The notes under the pieces: generated by a model
Database searches by the model: none
Seen by the model: only the letters and a program-made list of their open reading frames with translations
What the model was told of the DNA's origin: nothing
In this document: one piece after another, positions 40,358-48,397 of the stretch
Position numbering within the stretch: position 1 is the stretch's first letter
Layout of the letters: each line of letters opens with the position of its first letter
Assembly (NCBI RefSeq): GCF_000720765.1
Contig: NZ_JODC01000007.1
Location: 372,001 to 436,000, forward strand
DNA length: 64,000 nucleotides
Origin: Streptomyces sp. NRRL S-646
Lineage (GTDB): Bacteria; Actinomycetota; Actinomycetes; Streptomycetales; Streptomycetaceae
Direction of reading: 5' to 3'
Made by a program: the position numbers and the translations under genes

Positions 40358-41266
40358 ATGAGCACCGGGGACGACACGGACTCCCTCGACGAGGCGACCA
40401 AGGTGTTCGTGGCGGCGCGTCCCCAGCTCTTCGGCATCGCCTACCGCGTGCTCGGCAGCACCGCGGAGGCGGAGGACGTACTGCAGGAGGCGTGGCTGCG
40501 GTGGCAGCACACCGACCGCGCCGCCGTCCGCGAGCCCAGGGCGTTTCTGACCACCGTCACCGCCCGTCTGGCGATCAACCTCGCCCAGTCGGCCCGGGTG
40601 CGGCGCGAGTCGTACACCGGGCCCTGGCTCCCGGAGCCGGTCGACACCGGCGCGGATCCGCTTCTGGGCGCCGAGCGGTCCGAGGCGCTCGACCTGGCGG
40701 TGCTCTTCCTGCTGGAGAAGCTGAATCCCGTGGAGCGGGCCGCGTATGTGCTGCGGGAGGCCTTCGACTATCCGTACCAGGACATCGCGGAGATGCTGGA
40801 GACGAGCGAGGCCAACACACGGCAGTTGGTCAGCCGTGCCCGCAGGCGGCTGTCGTCGGACCGCCGACGGCCGGTCAGCGCCGCCGCGCACCGACGGCTG
40901 ATGGGGGTCTTCCTCGCCGCGGCACAGACCGGCGATCTGGCCGTGCTGGAGAACGTGCTCACCGAGGACGTGGTCAGCTACTCCGACGGTGGAGGCATCC
41001 GCGGGGCGTCCAGGATCCCGGTCATGGGCCGGCTGCGTGTCTCCAAGTACCTGGCCGCCTTCGCCCCGCGGTTCTGGCCCGACAAGGGCGTCCGCTGGGT
41101 CGAGGCCAACGGCGGCCCGGCCGTGCTCGTCCTGGCCGACGGGGTGGCTGTGGCGCTGCTAGCCCTGGACGTTTCGGAGCGCGGCATCGAACGCATCATG
41201 TGGGTCATGAACCCGCAGAAACTGGCACCGTACATGGCATCCCTGGACGGCGGCGGCACCGAATAG
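40358..41266 (+). CDS. sigJ: ECF41-family RNA polymerase sigma factor (302 aa)
   Basis: Sigma region 2 (QLFGIAYRVLGSTAEAEDVLQEAWLRW) and region 4 (AAYVLREAFDYPYQDIAEML) precede a C-terminal SnoaL-like domain (DVVSYSDGGGIRG; MWVMNPQKLAPY), the hallmark of ECF41, in which this domain regulates the sigma factor in place of a separate anti-sigma. The linker carries the conserved WLPEPVDT. The downstream NmrA-like oxidoreductase has an ECF41-type promoter directly after this gene's stop, and the divergent cupin has another. I see no such motif before this gene itself, so autoregulation is not supported. The symbol follows the common SigJ annotation of this family. Confidence 0.92.
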   Translation: MSTGDDTDSLDEATKVFVAARPQLFGIAYRVLGSTAEAEDVLQEAWLRWQHTDRAAVREPRAFLTTVTARLAINLAQSARVRRESYTGPWLPEPVDTGADPLLGAERSEALDLAVLFLLEKLNPVERAAYVLREAFDYPYQDIAEMLETSEANTRQLVSRARRRLSSDRRRPVSAAAHRRLMGVFLAAAQTGDLAVLENVLTEDVVSYSDGGGIRGASRIPVMGRLRVSKYLAAFAPRFWPDKGVRWVEANGGPAVLVLADGVAVALLALDVSERGIERIMWVMNPQKLAPYMASLDGGGTE

Positions 41267-41271
41267 GCAGC

Positions 41272-41298
41272 TGTCACAAAAGCAGGCCCTGCTCTGTC
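41272..41298 (+). promoter_or_regulatory. ECF41-type promoter of the NmrA-like oxidoreductase
   Basis: TGTCACA (41272-41278), a 16-nt spacer, TGTC (41295-41298), starting 5 nt after the sigma factor's stop and about 70 nt before the next start codon. Same geometry as the two other copies nearby. Confidence 0.75.
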
Positions 41299-41367
41299 TC
41301 CTCTGGTACAGGCATCTCGTACGGCATCTCGTACAGAGATCAGGAAAAACCGGAGAGGAATTCCGTC

Positions 41368-42114
41368 ATGAAGGTCGTAGTGATCGGTGGGACCGGGCTG
41401 ATCGGCTCGAAGGTGATCGCCAGGCTCGGCGAGCACGGGCACGAGGCGGTCGCGGCCGCGCCCGGTACCGGCGTCAACACGCTGACGGGCGACGGGCTGG
41501 CCGACGTCCTGCAGGGCGCGTCGGTCGTGGTCGACGTCTCCAACTCGCCCTCCTTCGAGGACGAGGCCGTCATGGAGTTCTTCCGCACCTCCACGACCAA
41601 CCTGCTGAAGGCGGAGACCGAGGCCGGCGTCCGGCACCACGTGGCGTTGTCCGTGGTCGGCACCGACCGCCTCCAGGGGAGCGGCTACTTCCGTGCCAAG
41701 CAGGTGCAGGAGGACCTGATCAAGGCGGCGGGCATCCCCTACTCCATCGTCCACGCCACGCAGTTCTTCGAGTTCGGGAAGGGGCTCGCCGACGGGATGA
41801 CCGAGGGCGACACCGTGCGGGTGCCCGAGGCCAAGATCCAGCCCATGGTCTCCGACGACGTGGCCGCGGCCGTCGGCCGCACCGCTGTCGGCGCCCCGGC
41901 GGACGGCGTGGTGGAGGTCGGGGGTCCGGAGGCGTTCCGGCTCGAGGAGTTCATCCGTATGGCCCTCGCCGCTCACGACGACCCCCGCACGGTCGTCACG
42001 GACCCTCAGGCGACGTACTGGGGTGCGGAGTTGACGGAGAACACGCTTCTGCCGGGGTCGGACGCGCACATTGCCGAGACCAGGTTCGCCGACTGGCTTG
42101 CCCAGCAGAAGTAA
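41368..42114 (+). CDS. NAD(P)-binding NmrA-like oxidoreductase (248 aa)
   Basis: ATG at 41368 behind GGAGAGGAA. Rossmann nucleotide motif VIGGTGLIGSKV at the N-terminus, then a short SDR-like core (VVVDVSNSPSF; HHVALSVVGTDRL; GYFRAKQVQEDL, where Y-x-x-x-K is the catalytic-type pair) and the NmrA-like segment YSIVHATQFFEF. Atypical SDRs of this kind are classical ECF41-linked genes, and the ECF41-type promoter upstream fits. Likely a quinone or small-carbonyl reductase or a redox sensor; substrate unknown. Confidence 0.87.
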   Translation: MKVVVIGGTGLIGSKVIARLGEHGHEAVAAAPGTGVNTLTGDGLADVLQGASVVVDVSNSPSFEDEAVMEFFRTSTTNLLKAETEAGVRHHVALSVVGTDRLQGSGYFRAKQVQEDLIKAAGIPYSIVHATQFFEFGKGLADGMTEGDTVRVPEAKIQPMVSDDVAAAVGRTAVGAPADGVVEVGGPEAFRLEEFIRMALAAHDDPRTVVTDPQATYWGAELTENTLLPGSDAHIAETRFADWLAQQK

Positions 42115-42178
42115 CCGTCTCCCAAGGGCCCTTCCTCTGCGGACAAAGGGCAGGACGGTTCGCGGCCGTCCCGCCCTG

Positions 42179-43029
42179 ATGGTGTGTGCCGGTCAACGGA
42201 CCATGCGTGCGGGACAGGAGCGTCGCTTTCTGCTGGATGTCGCCCCATGGATGCTGAGCGCCCCGGGCACGGCGGAGAGCACGGTCGACGAGGCCTGTCG
42301 CCGGTGGTAGGGGCTGTCCGATACGACGCGACGGCAGATCACGGTTCCCCGGTCATGGCCGGCGAAGACCGTGGGCGGGATCTGTCTGGGCCGGCTCGCC
42401 CTGCCCGGCCGGGGCAAGGCCGCGCGCGAGGAGGAGCAGCGGGCGCGGCCGAGGAGAGGGAAGGACGAGGCCGGCCGGGTCGTGCTGAACGCGCTGGAGT
42501 CGCTGTCGCCGGTCGAGCGGGCGGTGTTCGTGCTCCGCGCCTTCGGGATGGGCCCCCGCACGGTCGCCGCCCTTGTGGGCCGCTCGGAACCGGAGGTCGC
42601 CGAACTCGCCGACCGGGCCAGGCGGTGGCTGCGGGTGCAGCGCTCGCGGCCCACGACACCCCAGCAACAGGATGCCGTCGCCCATGCCGTGCGCCGGGCG
42701 TGCGTCACGCAGAACGGCGAGTTGCTCGCGTCACTGCTGTGCTCGCACGTCACGGCGTTCTTCGACGGGGGCGGCGAGGCACGGGCGCTGACCGGGCCGG
42801 CCACGGCAGCCGGCGGGTCCCCGACAGCCTGCTGACGCTCCTGGCCGACCGTCCGCGCACCACCCTGGCCACCCGTTCCGTCAACGGCCGTACCGGCCTC
42901 CTCGTCCGCTACGGCCGCCAGGTCGGCGCCGTCATCAGCCTCGATGCCGCCGACGGCCGAGTCACCCGGGTCCGGGTCGTGCTCAACCCCGACAAACTGC
43001 TGTCCTGGAATCCATCGCATCCGGCGTGA
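42179..43029 (+). pseudogene. Degraded ECF sigma factor with SnoaL-type tail
   Basis: Pieces of one gene lie in two frames. One frame reads LLDVAPWMLSAPGTAEST and VDEACRRW, then an in-frame TAG (42308-42310) where Tyr is expected, then GLSDTTRRQITVPRSW, and continues through region 4 (ESLSPVERAVFVLRAFGMG) to AFFDGGGEAR. A deletion/frameshift near 42790-42830 moves to another frame reading SLLTLLADRPRTTLATRS, QVGAVISLDAADG and VVLNPDKLLSWN. DGGG and NPDKL are the SnoaL-domain signatures of ECF41-like sigma factors. At least two lesions, so not functional. Start about 42179 (ATG) is uncertain. Confidence 0.75.
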
Positions 43030-43945
43030 GAGCAGCGGCAGTTGAGAAGCGGGTACGCGAGTCGAGGAAGGCGGCGATCTTGCTTGGGCTGAACACCCAC
43101 ATGAGCTGGTGGATGCCTTCCTTCGAGGCGGCCATCGTCATGAACGCGGTGGGCTCGCCGTCCCGGTGAAGCAGCACGCCCGTCAGGCCGTTGGCGTCGA
43201 CCAGCCCGACCTCCGCCTCCCGCCACAACGGCCGGTAGGTCGCCAGGTGGGCCACCCGGGCACGGCCCAGCACGGGAATCCGGGCGCAGCCCCGCATGCC
43301 GTTGCCGTCGGACAGGCTGACGGCATCGACGGTGAGCAGGGCCTCCAGTGACGCGACGTCCCCCGTCCGGGCCGCCGAGACGAAGGCGCTCAGCAGGCGC
43401 CGGTGTTCGTCTGCCTCAACGCTCTCCCGCCGCTCCCCCGACAGATGACGGCGGGCACGGCTCACGATCTTCCGCACGTTCACGAGGCTGAGCTCGAGGA
43501 TGTCGGCGATCTCCGCGTAGGCGTAGTCGAACGCTTCGCGCAGTACGTACGCGGCGCGTTCGGTGGGGGACAGTTTCTCCAGCACCAGCAGCAGCGCCAT
43601 TTCGAGGGCCTCGGCGCGCTCGGCGCCCACCTCCGGGTCCGCGCTCGTGTCGACGGGCTCGGGCAGCCAGGGGCCGATGTAGGTCTCCCGCCGCACGCGG
43701 GCCGACTGGGCGACGTTGATGGCCAGGCGGGTCGCGGCGCTGGAGAGGAAGGCCCTGGGGTTGACCACCGCCGAGCGGTCGGTCTTCTGCCACCGCAGCC
43801 ACACCTCCTGGACCACGTCCTCGGCCTCGGCCGCGCTGCCGAGCATGCGGTAGGCGATCCCGAAGAGGCTCCTGCGGTGCTGCACGAAGACGGAAACTGC
43901 CTCGTCCAGGTCGTCAGTCGTCGCAAGGGACGATTCATGATGCAT
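42983..43945 (-). CDS. Second ECF41-family sigma factor (320 aa)
   Basis: Start at the ATG at 43945 (MHHESSLATTDDLDEAV), with GGAGG about 10 nt upstream; a frame to 44041 is open but overlaps the promoter. Region 2 (SLFGIAYRMLGSAAEAEDVVQEVWLRW), WLPEPVDT, region 4 (AAYVLREAFDYAYAEIADIL) and a SnoaL-like domain (VSLSDGNGMRG; MWVFSPSKIAAF), where DGGG and NPDKL are changed to DGNG and SPSK. This may alter its self-control. About 60% similar by eye to the first ECF41. An ECF41-type promoter precedes it, so it may be under control of itself or of its neighbour (inference). Its C-terminus overlaps the pseudogene end, tail to tail. Confidence 0.9.
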   Translation of the reverse strand: MHHESSLATTDDLDEAVSVFVQHRRSLFGIAYRMLGSAAEAEDVVQEVWLRWQKTDRSAVVNPRAFLSSAATRLAINVAQSARVRRETYIGPWLPEPVDTSADPEVGAERAEALEMALLLVLEKLSPTERAAYVLREAFDYAYAEIADILELSLVNVRKIVSRARRHLSGERRESVEADEHRRLLSAFVSAARTGDVASLEALLTVDAVSLSDGNGMRGCARIPVLGRARVAHLATYRPLWREAEVGLVDANGLTGVLLHRDGEPTAFMTMAASKEGIHQLMWVFSPSKIAAFLDSRTRFSTAAALTPDAMDSRTAVCRG

Positions 43946-43991
43946 GATCCTTGGGCCTCCGTTGCTCCGCTGCCGCTGCATCTGCTTCATT

Positions 43992-44018
43992 GACCGCGGC
44001 CGCCCCGCGCCTGTGACA
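43992..44018 (-). promoter_or_regulatory. ECF41-type promoter of the second sigma factor
   Basis: Minus strand: TGTCACA (44018-44012), a 16-nt spacer, GGTC (43995-43992), about 47 nt before the start codon. Third copy of the motif in 4 kb with identical spacing. Confidence 0.7.
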
Positions 44019-44170
44019 GAAATCAGGAAAACCAAAAACACGGGAAGCGGGCGCGCACGGTGGGCGGCGCAGAGGACGACCGCCGGTCACCAAGCCTCGG
44101 CTCTGCCGGTCGTTGCGGACCACGTCCGGGATCTTGAGACCAGGAACAGCCCATGACAGGCTCATGCCGC

Positions 44171-44758
44171 ATGATCGATGAATTCGCGAAAGACAACCTG
44201 CACGGGAGACTGCGGCGGGACCGCAAGGCGCTGCTCTGGAAACTCGACGGCTTGTCCGAATACGACGCCCGCCGACCTTTGACAGCGACCGGGACCAACC
44301 TCCTCGGCCTGGTCAAACACGTGGCCAACGTCGAGGCCAGGTACTTCGGCGAGGTCTTCGACCGCCCTTCCCCGCAACCGCTGTGCCGGTGGCAGGACCA
44401 CTCCAACGGCAGCGATCTGTGGGCGACCGAGCACGAGACGCGCGATCAGATCATCGGGTTCTACCGGCGCACTTGGGAACACTCGGACGCGACGATCAAC
44501 GAGCTTCCCCTAGACGCCCCCGGCCACGTGCCGTGGTGGCCGGAGCCTTATACCAACACGAACCTGTTCGCCGTCATGGTCCATGTCCTCGGCGAGTCCA
44601 TCCGGCATGCCGGGCACGCCGACATCCTGCGCGAGGGCCTCGACGGCCGGACCGGGCTGCGCGCCGAAAACGAGCAGCAGATCGACGAGGAAGCCCGTGC
44701 GGCCTACTGCGCGAAGATCGAGCAGGCCGCCAGGTCGGCCGCACCAATCAAGGCCTAG
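44171..44758 (+). CDS. DinB-family (DUF664) protein (195 aa)
   Basis: Four-helix DinB fold with His/Asp metal ligands suggested by GLVKHVANVEARYFGE and HVLGESIRHAGHADILREGLDG. The length is normal for the group, which includes mycothiol- and bacillithiol-dependent S-transferases. Start at the ATG at 44171 (MIDEFAKDNLHGRL), where family homology begins; an ATG at 44153 is also open. Divergent from the second ECF41 gene; no ECF41 motif faces it. Confidence 0.85.
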   Translation: MIDEFAKDNLHGRLRRDRKALLWKLDGLSEYDARRPLTATGTNLLGLVKHVANVEARYFGEVFDRPSPQPLCRWQDHSNGSDLWATEHETRDQIIGFYRRTWEHSDATINELPLDAPGHVPWWPEPYTNTNLFAVMVHVLGESIRHAGHADILREGLDGRTGLRAENEQQIDEEARAAYCAKIEQAARSAAPIKA

Positions 44759-44951
44759 AGGCAATCCCTGCATTGCCTCTAAGACCGACCGGCAACAGGC
44801 AGCCGCGGCCGAGCGGTCACGGCAACCACGTGGTGGTGATTTCGTCACCTTCGTTGAGGGTCTCCCGGTGGTGGGCACCTCTGGATTCCATGAAGGACAA
44901 GGTCACGGGCGGAGGTTGCTCCCTGGCACGCGATGAGCAACCATCGGTTGA

Positions 44952-45602
44952 TCAGGGGGCGAGACCGGCGTCGCGGGCGAGGAGCGCGGCTTGGACGCGG
45001 TTGGTGACGTCGAGCGCGGACAGGATGCGGCTGACGTGGGCCTTGACGGTGCTTTCACGCATGGCGAGGCGGGTGGCGATGTCGGCGTTGGTGTCCCCAT
45101 GAGCGAGGAGGGCGAGTACGTCGCGTTCGCGGGGGGTGAGCCGGTCGAGCCGGGCCTGGGCCGCGGTGGCTTGGGGCTGGTTGGTTGCGTGGTAGCGGTC
45201 GATGAGACGACGGGCCGCGGCGGGGTGGAGCATGGCCGAGCCGGCGGCCACCAGGTGGACGGCGCGGAGGATTTCGGCCGGGTCGGTTTCCTTGAGCAGG
45301 AATCCGTCGGCTCCGGCGGCGAGGGCGTTGTACACGTACTCGTCGAGGTCGAAGGTGGTCAGGGTGATCACCTTCGGCGGGTGGGTGAGGGCTCGGAGCC
45401 TGGTGGTGGCGGTGATGCCGTCCATGCGGGGCATGCGCACGTCGACGAGGGCGACGTCGATGCGGTGCGCGGTGGCCTGTTCGACGGCCTGGAGACCGTC
45501 GGCGGCCTGGGCGACGAGGTCGATCTCCGGGTCGCTGTCGAGGAGGTCGGCCAGGCCCAGGCGGACGAGGGCGTCGTCGACGACGATCATGGCGCGGATC
45601 AT
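44952..45602 (-). CDS. NarL-family response regulator (216 aa)
   Basis: Receiver domain with acidic pair VVDDAL and phospho-Asp D54 in VALVDVRMP, conserved Thr (ITLTTFD) and Lys (LLKETD). C-terminal LuxR helix-turn-helix (LTPRERDVLALLAHG; ATRLAMRESTVKAHVSRIL). Start at the ATG at 45602. In the intact arrangement the kinase stop would overlap it (ATGA), but the kinase frame is broken just before. The regulator itself is complete. Target unknown: no transporter gene is adjacent; a methyltransferase/DedA pair is divergent across the kinase. Confidence 0.9.
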   Translation of the reverse strand: MIRAMIVVDDALVRLGLADLLDSDPEIDLVAQAADGLQAVEQATAHRIDVALVDVRMPRMDGITATTRLRALTHPPKVITLTTFDLDEYVYNALAAGADGFLLKETDPAEILRAVHLVAAGSAMLHPAAARRLIDRYHATNQPQATAAQARLDRLTPRERDVLALLAHGDTNADIATRLAMRESTVKAHVSRILSALDVTNRVQAALLARDAGLAP

Positions 45603-46755
45603 GTGCGGGGGCCGTTCTGTTCGATGCCGGCGGGGTGGGGGATGCGGGCGGCCAGGCGCCAGGCGCCCGCGCCTGCGGGTCCGGTGTTCAGATGGCCGCC
45701 GAGGCGGTGACGCGTTCCCGTAGGCCGATGAGTCCGTACCCGGACTCGACGGAGCCACCCTCCCCTGGCGTGCCGGCCGTGTTGGTGACCTCGATGAGTG
45801 TGGTCGGCGGCCCGTGGTCGACGTGTACGGTCACCAGGGCGCCGTCGGCGTGTTTGCGGGCGTTGGTCAGTGCTTCCTGGACGATGCGGTATACCGCCAG
45901 GCGATGGGTGGTGGGGGCCTGGTCCGGGTGGCCCTGGGTCGTCATCCAGACGCGCTGGCCGGCGGCGCGGGCTTCGTCGACCAGTTCCTGCACATCTCTC
46001 ACGGCCGGGCTCAGTGCGGCAGATGCCTGTGTGGTGTCGGGCTCGCGCAGGGCGCCGAGTACGTCGCGAAGGTCGGCCAGGGCATCGGTGGAGGCGGTGC
46101 GCAGCAGGCCGAGCCGTTCGGCGACCGGCGCGGGGAGCATGTCACTTCTGGTGATCAGCACGCCGGTGTGCAGGGCGATCAGGCTGAGCCGGTGGGCGAG
46201 GACGTCGTGCATCTCCGCCGAGATCCGGGACCGCTCCGCGACCCGCGCGGCCTCCTCGCGCAGCTGCGCCTCGACGCGCAGGTGCTCCACATCGGCGGCC
46301 AGCGCCCTCATCAGACGCCGGCGGCTGCCGATCCACATGCCGACGACATACGCGAAGGCCCATAGGAACAGCGCGGTGACGTACTGCTGCTGGTGCCACA
46401 TCCGGGTCGGTGGATAGCCGACGAGGTTGGCGCCCAGCGCGGCGGCGACGCAGAGGACCGCCGGACGCGTCCGGCGGGCCGCGGCCAGGTCGTACAGGAC
46501 CAGAGCCAGCAGCAGTGTGCCGATCCACCCCCACCACGCGGTGACCACGGTGACCACGATGGGCGCGACGGGCCAGCGCAGCCGCGGCACGAGCAGCACC
46601 ACCGCGCACGCCACGGCCGAGGCACCGATGGGGACCACTTACCGGCCGTCGCTGACCAACTGCGCGCCGTTCACTGCGGCGACGCCGGCGAAGAACGTCA
46701 CGGCTGCGCCGCGCCCGACGGCCGCCACCCACGCCTGGATCTTGCTGCTGTTCAC
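45603..46755 (-). pseudogene. Two-component histidine kinase gene with nonsense codon and frameshift
   Basis: HisKA_3-type kinase with several N-terminal membrane helices, H-box SRISAEMHDVLAHRLSL, and N/G boxes (VYRIVQEALTNARKHA; SGYGLIGLRERVTAS). Two lesions are seen. (1) An N-terminal piece starting at the GTG at 46755 (VNSSKIQAWVAAVGRG) meets an in-frame TAA (46641-46639) and continues directly after it. (2) One base is missing near 45694-45700, so the frame ends early (ASAAI, stop at 45688) instead of continuing SGGHLNTGPAGAG to a stop that would overlap the regulator ATG. A shorter protein (GTG 46638 to 45688, 316 aa) could still be made, lacking the first helix and the last 30 residues. 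Confidence 0.75.
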
Positions 46756-46811
46756 CGTCAGAATCCTAGGCAGGTACCCGCCTGCCGCCCCTCGACGATC
46801 GGCGACGCCCA

Positions 46812-46831
46812 CCCCCTACTTTCGTCGGGGG
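46812..46831. promoter_or_regulatory. Inverted repeat upstream of the methyltransferase gene
   Basis: CCCCC (46812-46816) and GGGGG (46827-46831) around TACTTTCGTC, about 57 nt before the methyltransferase start. A site for the neighbouring NarL regulator or part of a promoter; weak evidence. Confidence 0.25.
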
Positions 46832-46887
46832 ACGCCGTCGAAGAACGGCGGATCTGCTGCAGGGTGGCGATTCCTAGCGTCATTTGC

Positions 46888-47613
46888 ATGGATGACTGGA
46901 CCACCTCCCACCAACGTGTTCTGGCGCAGCGCGAAGCCGACGGCTGGATGTTTCTGATCGAAGCAGCCCGTGATCTGCGCACCACCGGCGCGATCGCTCC
47001 CAGCGGCAGGGCCCTGGCCCGCGCCCTGACCGCCCCCGTGCGGGCCCAGGCGTCCCGTCCGCTGGCCGTCCTGGAAGCCGGCGCCGGTACCGGTCCCATC
47101 ACCCGGGCCCTGATCCCCCACCTGTCCGGGGGCAGCCGCCTGGACATCGTGGAGGCCAACCCCCGCTTCGCCGCCCAGTTGCGCCGCCTCATCGCCGCGC
47201 ACACGGACCTGGTCCACGCGTCCGGACGGGTAAGCGTGCACGAGACGTTCGTCGAGCAGCTGGACATCGACCAGCGCTACGACGTCATCGTCTCCGGCCT
47301 GCCACTGACCAACTTCACCCCCGACCAGGTCGAGCGGATCATGGCCCGCTACATGGACTTGCTGCACCCCGGCGGCACTCTCACCTACTTCGCCTACGTC
47401 GGCACCCGCAAGGTCCGCACGCTGACCGCCTCTCGAACCGAATCCCGCCGCCATGCCGCCGTGGACGAGGTCATGGCCTCCTACCAGCGCCGCTACGCCA
47501 CAGGCCGCTGGACGGTATGGGCCAATCTGCCTCCCGCCCACGTCTGGCACCTGCGACGCCCCCTCGTCCGCGGCGACTTCCCCGGGCAGCAGTCCGACAG
47601 GGCACGACCGTGA
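46888..47613 (+). CDS. SAM-dependent methyltransferase, phospholipid N-methyltransferase-like (241 aa)
   Basis: ATG at 46888 (MDDWTTSHQRVLAQ). Class I methyltransferase: motif I LAVLEAGAGTGPITRAL, motif II-like RLDIVEANP, motif IV YDVIVSGLPLTNF, and a post-motif LHPGGTLTYFAYVGTR. The pattern follows the PmtA/phosphatidylethanolamine N-methyltransferase group, though the substrate could be another lipid. GTGA overlap with the next gene, a DedA-family membrane protein, points to one operon acting at the membrane. Confidence 0.85.
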   Translation: MDDWTTSHQRVLAQREADGWMFLIEAARDLRTTGAIAPSGRALARALTAPVRAQASRPLAVLEAGAGTGPITRALIPHLSGGSRLDIVEANPRFAAQLRRLIAAHTDLVHASGRVSVHETFVEQLDIDQRYDVIVSGLPLTNFTPDQVERIMARYMDLLHPGGTLTYFAYVGTRKVRTLTASRTESRRHAAVDEVMASYQRRYATGRWTVWANLPPAHVWHLRRPLVRGDFPGQQSDRARP

Positions 47614-48260
47614 ACGCGCTCTCCGACCTCGTCGGCCACCTCCCGCCGTCCTTGGCCTACACGGTGGTGGCCCTGGCCGTCCTCGCCGAGTCGATCCTCC
47701 TGGTCGGCGCGTTCATCCCCACGCTCTCCCTGCTGCTGACCGCCGGCGCCCTGGCCTGCGCCGGTCACCTCAGCTTTCCACTGGTCATCGCTGCCGCAAC
47801 AGGCGCCGTGGTGGTGGGCGACTTCCTCGCCCACCGCACCGGCCGGCTCCTCGGTGATCAGCTGCGCGCGGGCCGCGTGGGCCGTCGCATCCCCGGTGCC
47901 GCCTGGCACCGGGCCGAGACGCTGATGACCCGGCACGGCGGCCGGGCCGTCCTCCTGGCCCGTTTCCTGCCCGTGATCCGAACGCTCACCCCTCACTTCG
48001 CAGGCGCCACCCGACTCCCCTACCGCCACATCGCCCCCTACAGCGTCACCGCCGCCTGCCTGTGGGCCACGGCCGAAGCCGGCGTCGGCTACGCCGCAGT
48101 GACGTCTCTTCAGCAGATCCTCATTCTGGGCGGCCCCGCCGTTGCTGTGGCCGTCCTGATCACCATCGGGTTCACACTCCTCTGGCGTCGCTCCCGCCAC
48201 CCAGCACGACAGGCCGACGCGGCCTTGCGCGCTGACTCCGACCGCCGGGACGGGGCTTGA
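47610..48260 (+). CDS. DedA-family membrane protein (216 aa)
   Basis: GTG start at 47610 overlapping the methyltransferase stop (GTGA). About five hydrophobic segments with the DedA features VLAESILLVGAFIPTLSLLLTAG near the N-terminus and LLARFLPVIRTLTPHFAGAT in the middle ([F/Y]xRFxPxxR type). DedA proteins act as lipid flippases/scramblases for undecaprenyl phosphate or phospholipids (established). Coupling to a phospholipid methyltransferase gene suggests a lipid-modification/transport pair (inference). Confidence 0.88.
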   Translation: MNALSDLVGHLPPSLAYTVVALAVLAESILLVGAFIPTLSLLLTAGALACAGHLSFPLVIAAATGAVVVGDFLAHRTGRLLGDQLRAGRVGRRIPGAAWHRAETLMTRHGGRAVLLARFLPVIRTLTPHFAGATRLPYRHIAPYSVTAACLWATAEAGVGYAAVTSLQQILILGGPAVAVAVLITIGFTLLWRRSRHPARQADAALRADSDRRDGA

Positions 48261-48397
48261 GCCTGCCAACCGGAGCTCCACCGTCTTTGCTTTCCGATCC
48301 TCGGCGGAATCTGACCGGCCACACCCCGGCACCGCCTCGCTGACCTGATGATCGCCGCCGTCGCGCCGCCGGGCCCCGGGCCTCCGGATGTGCGCCG

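Noticed and set aside
43946..44041. 32-codon N-terminal extension of the second ECF41 sigma factor
   Set aside because: The extension runs through the ECF41-type promoter and lacks family similarity; the ATG at 43945 has a good ribosome site.
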